From Streptomyces sp. NBC_01231 (GTDB lineage Bacteria; Actinomycetota; Actinomycetes; Streptomycetales; Streptomycetaceae), in assembly GCA_035999765.1 (NCBI GenBank), contig CP108521.1, positions 3,410,001 through 3,474,000 on the forward strand: a stretch of DNA of 64,000 bases, in the 5' to 3' direction. The notes below the pieces were generated by a model that was not told where the DNA came from, did no database searches, and saw only the letters and a list, made by a program, of their open reading frames with translations. The first letter of the stretch is position 1; the number at the start of each line of letters is the position of its first letter. Made by a program: the position numbers and the translations under genes. Positions 61,639 through 64,000 of this stretch are shown in pieces.

Positions 61639-62661
61639 ATGGGCCTACGAGTGCTGCTCATCGAGGACGACGAGACGATCGCCGAACCGCTCGCCGAGGG
61701 GCTCGGACACTTCGGGCTGACGGTCGATCACGTGGCCACCGGCACCGACGGCCTGAGAGGTCCGTACGGCGATGTCGTCCTGCTCGACCTGGGACTGCCG
61801 GACATGGACGGCATCGACGTCTGCCGGGGCATCCGACAGGTCTCCGACGTTCCCATCCTCATCCTCAGCGCGCGCGGAGAGGAGACCGACCGGGTGCTGG
61901 GCCTGGAACTGGGCGCCGACGACTATCTGTCGAAGCCGTTCAGCGTACGGGAGTTGGTGGCACGAGTAAGGGCGGTGACACGGCGGACCCAGTGGGCGGC
62001 GCAGGGTGCGGCCCACGGGACGGCACAAGGGGGGCCGGCACAAGGGCCGGCGCAGGAGCCTGTGCACGGTGCGCGGGGTGTGCAGGGGGCACCCGAGCCG
62101 ACGGCGGCCGAGCCGGAACCGGCGCCGACGCCGGACACGGCAGCGTCGTCGTACGAGCCCGGCCCGCTGGTCGTCGACCGCCGCACCCGGCAGGTCTGGG
62201 TCAGCGAGGTGCCGGTCTCGCTCACCCCCAAGGAGTTCGACCTGCTGGCGATGCTGACCGAGGACCCGGGCGCGGTCTGCTCCCGGCAGCAGATCCTGGA
62301 CCGGGTGTGGGACCCGCACTACGAGGGCCCCACGAAGACACTGGACGTCCATGTCGCCGCCCTGCGACGGAAGTTGGGCCACTCCGGCTGGATCCAGACC
62401 CTGCGCGGGGTCGGCTTCCGGCTGGCGGTGCACACCGGGCCGAAGGAGGCCGCACACTTCGGACCGGGCGAGGGCGTGCACACCGGACCGGTCGGGGGGC
62501 TGCACACCGGACCGGTCGAGGGGCCGCACGCAGGACCGGTCGAGGGCCTGCACACCCGGTCCTTCGACGGACTGCACACCCAGCCCGCCGAAAGCCCGCA
62601 CACCCGGCCGGCCGGGGGCATGCACTCCAGTTGGGGCGACAGTTGGGACGCACGGCCATGA
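61639..62661 (+). CDS. OmpR/PhoB-type response regulator with a C-terminal octad repeat
   Basis: 340 aa from ATG 61639. Receiver domain with phospho-Asp D50 (VVLLDLGLPDMDGIDV), acidic pocket VLLIEDDETI and K99 in DDYLSKPFSVREL. After an Ala/Gln-rich linker with extra Gly-Pro comes the winged-helix domain: VSLTPKEFDLLAMLTED, RQQILDRVWDPHYEG and TLDVHVAALRRKLG. The normal domain would end near RGVGFRLAVH; a ~75-residue tail made of an eight-residue repeat (H-x-G-P-x-E-G-x) follows. The sensor kinase gene overlaps its stop by 4 nt. Confidence 0.92.
   Translation: MGLRVLLIEDDETIAEPLAEGLGHFGLTVDHVATGTDGLRGPYGDVVLLDLGLPDMDGIDVCRGIRQVSDVPILILSARGEETDRVLGLELGADDYLSKPFSVRELVARVRAVTRRTQWAAQGAAHGTAQGGPAQGPAQEPVHGARGVQGAPEPTAAEPEPAPTPDTAASSYEPGPLVVDRRTRQVWVSEVPVSLTPKEFDLLAMLTEDPGAVCSRQQILDRVWDPHYEGPTKTLDVHVAALRRKLGHSGWIQTLRGVGFRLAVHTGPKEAAHFGPGEGVHTGPVGGLHTGPVEGPHAGPVEGLHTRSFDGLHTQPAESPHTRPAGGMHSSWGDSWDARP
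62431..62622 (+). repeat. eight tandem 24-bp repeats in the response regulator gene
   Basis: Eight consecutive in-frame units, each starting CAC (His) and mostly ACC GGA CCG (Thr-Gly-Pro), ending in Gly-Gly/Leu/Pro/Met. Units 3-5 (62479-62550) are the most alike; first and last units are diverged. They encode the octad tail of the response regulator. Confidence 0.85.
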
Positions 62662-64000
62662 CCCGCCGACTGCTGGTCAGCTATCTCAGTCTGGCGGCGC
62701 TCGTCCTGCTCTGTCTGGAGATCCCGCTCGGCTTCTTGTACTCGCGCGGCGAGCGGGAGCGGGTGGTCACCGCGGCGAAGGACGAGGCCGAGTCGGTCTC
62801 GGCGTACGCGGCGCTGTCCCTCGCCACCGGGCGAGCCGCGCAGGACCTGCCCGGCCGGGTGGTGCACTGTGCCGCCCGGATCGGCGGGAAGGTGGTGGTC
62901 GTCGACGGTACGGGCACCCCCCTGGCCACCTCGCACCCGCTCACCGCCGAGACCTCGCACACGCTGGCCTCCCGCCCGGGCATCGCGGCGGCGCTGCGCG
63001 GCACGTCCACGGTGGACGTCCGCACCTCCACCATCGGCGGGGTCCAGTACCTGTCGGTCGCCGCGCCCGTCGGCCACGGCGTCCGGCCGGAGGGCGCCGT
63101 CTGGCTCACGGTGCCGACCCAGACGGTGCACCAACGCGTCCACCACATCTGGCTGTTGCTCGCCCTCGGCGGTCTCGGCGTCCTCACCACGGTCACCTTC
63201 GCCGCGTTCGCCATCGCCCGCTGGACCGGCCGCCCGATCCGCGAACTGGAGCGCGCCACCCACGAGTTGGCGATCGGTGGCCGAGCGGCCCCGGTGACGG
63301 TGACCGTGACCAAGGGCCCGCCCGAAGTCCGCAGCCTGGCCGCCGCCTTCAACCGTACGGCGGCCCGTCTCGCCCATCTCCTGGACTCCCAGCACGCGTT
63401 CGCGGGCGAAGCCTCCCACCAGCTGAAGACCCCGCTCGCGGCGCTGCGGCTGCGCCTGGAGAACCTGGAGCCGAACATCTTGGACCGGGGCCGCTCCAGC
63501 CTCACCGCCGCCGTCACCGAGACGGACCGGCTCGCCCGCATGGTCGAGGGACTGCTGGCGATGGCCAGGCTGGAGGAGGACGCGGCGACGCCGGGCCCGG
63601 TCGACATCGGCGCGGTCTGCGCGGAACGCCACCACACCTGGGCGCCGCTCTTCGCCCAACAGGGCGTTTTCCTGGTGCTGTTCGCGGGCGGCGTGGGTCC
63701 GGTACTCGCCCTGCCGGGGTCCATCGAGCAGATCCTCGACAACCTGCTCTCCAACGCGTTGCGTGCATCCCCGACCGACACCACGGTGACCATCGAACTG
63801 CGTCCGCACGCCCCGTCCCGGCGCGCGCTGCGCGACACCCGCTCGTCCTGGGTCGACCTGCACGTCACCGACGAAGGCCCGGGCATGACGGCGGAGCAGC
63901 GCGCCCGCGCCTTCGACCGATTCTGGCGCGCGCCGGGCGCCCCCAAGGGCGGTACGGGCCTCGGCCTCGCCCTGGTCCAACGGCTCGCGCACGCGAGCGG
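62658..64000 (+). CDS. sensor histidine kinase (3' end outside window)
   Basis: The frame runs from ATG 62658 to the right edge (447 codons). N-terminal span LSLAALVLLCLEIPLGFLY, an extracytoplasmic domain, second span WLLLALGGLGVLTTVTFAAF, HAMP region, then the H box with H254 (GEASHQLKTPLAALRLRLE), N box (ILDNLLSNALRASP) and G1 (VTDEGPGM), with F and G2 starting at FDRFWRAP and GTGLGLALVQ. All residues for autophosphorylation are present. ATGA overlap with the response regulator, so a two-component operon. Confidence 0.95.
   Translation, partial: MTRRLLVSYLSLAALVLLCLEIPLGFLYSRGERERVVTAAKDEAESVSAYAALSLATGRAAQDLPGRVVHCAARIGGKVVVVDGTGTPLATSHPLTAETSHTLASRPGIAAALRGTSTVDVRTSTIGGVQYLSVAAPVGHGVRPEGAVWLTVPTQTVHQRVHHIWLLLALGGLGVLTTVTFAAFAIARWTGRPIRELERATHELAIGGRAAPVTVTVTKGPPEVRSLAAAFNRTAARLAHLLDSQHAFAGEASHQLKTPLAALRLRLENLEPNILDRGRSSLTAAVTETDRLARMVEGLLAMARLEEDAATPGPVDIGAVCAERHHTWAPLFAQQGVFLVLFAGGVGPVLALPGSIEQILDNLLSNALRASPTDTTVTIELRPHAPSRRALRDTRSSWVDLHVTDEGPGMTAEQRARAFDRFWRAPGAPKGGTGLGLALVQRLAHAS

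Overview
The window looks like Streptomyces chromosomal DNA. It has very high G+C, GTG and TTG starts, translationally coupled four-base stop/start overlaps, an HrdA-type sigma factor beside dnaG, FtsK-free actinophage-style cargo, and GlnR-type operators in front of nitrogen genes. It splits into an accessory left part (about 1-24,980) and a core-like right part (about 24,980-64,000).

Left part, 1-8,625: the 3' end of a WD40-repeat gene, an unrecognised divergent gene, then a five-gene type I-E Cascade operon (casA, casB, cas7e, cas5e, cas6e) in which every junction is a 4-nt GTGA overlap. A 34-repeat CRISPR array starts only 15 nt after the cas6e stop. No cas3, cas1 or cas2 is present in the window, there is no visible leader, and the repeats are unusually diverged although spacers stay 32 nt and the repeat hairpin shows compensatory changes. 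This is the best candidate for an unusual system: a Cas3-less, adaptation-less Cascade next to a WD40 (possibly STAND-type) protein.

Left part, 8,625-24,980: a partial prophage or satellite-like element. From the CRISPR side it holds portal, a reverse-oriented cargo gene with an R-x4-H (HEPN-like) motif, large and small terminase, several small unknown genes, a ParB-like nuclease, a ParB-methyltransferase fusion, a ParB-family protein, an XRE regulator with a 7-TM partner, a serine recombinase that has lost its catalytic domain, an excisionase-like gene and a complete tyrosine integrase. The integrase lies next to the 3' end of a CAT-anticodon tRNA, its likely attachment site. No capsid, tail or lysis genes are visible.

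Right part: two tandem tRNA-Asn genes, a YtxH protein, an FGGY sugar kinase, a heterodimeric ABC exporter, hrdA, dnaG, an FAD oxidoreductase, dgt, a sirohydrochlorin chelatase-like gene, a SanA-like protein, enoyl-CoA hydratase, an adenylation enzyme coupled to a membrane flavin reductase, and nasA. Then come gamma-glutamylcyclotransferase, an M4 protease, a secreted protein with a class E/F sortase, an HxlR regulator with its divergent dehydrogenase, a TSUP permease, the nitrite reductase genes (oxidoreductase, nirB, nirD), a TetR-SDR pair, another SDR, a carbonic anhydrase-SulP pair and a two-component system cut by the right edge. Nitrate reductase, nitrite reductase and the chelatase (siroheme supply) form a nitrate-assimilation neighbourhood, with GlnR-like boxes before both nasA and the nir operon.
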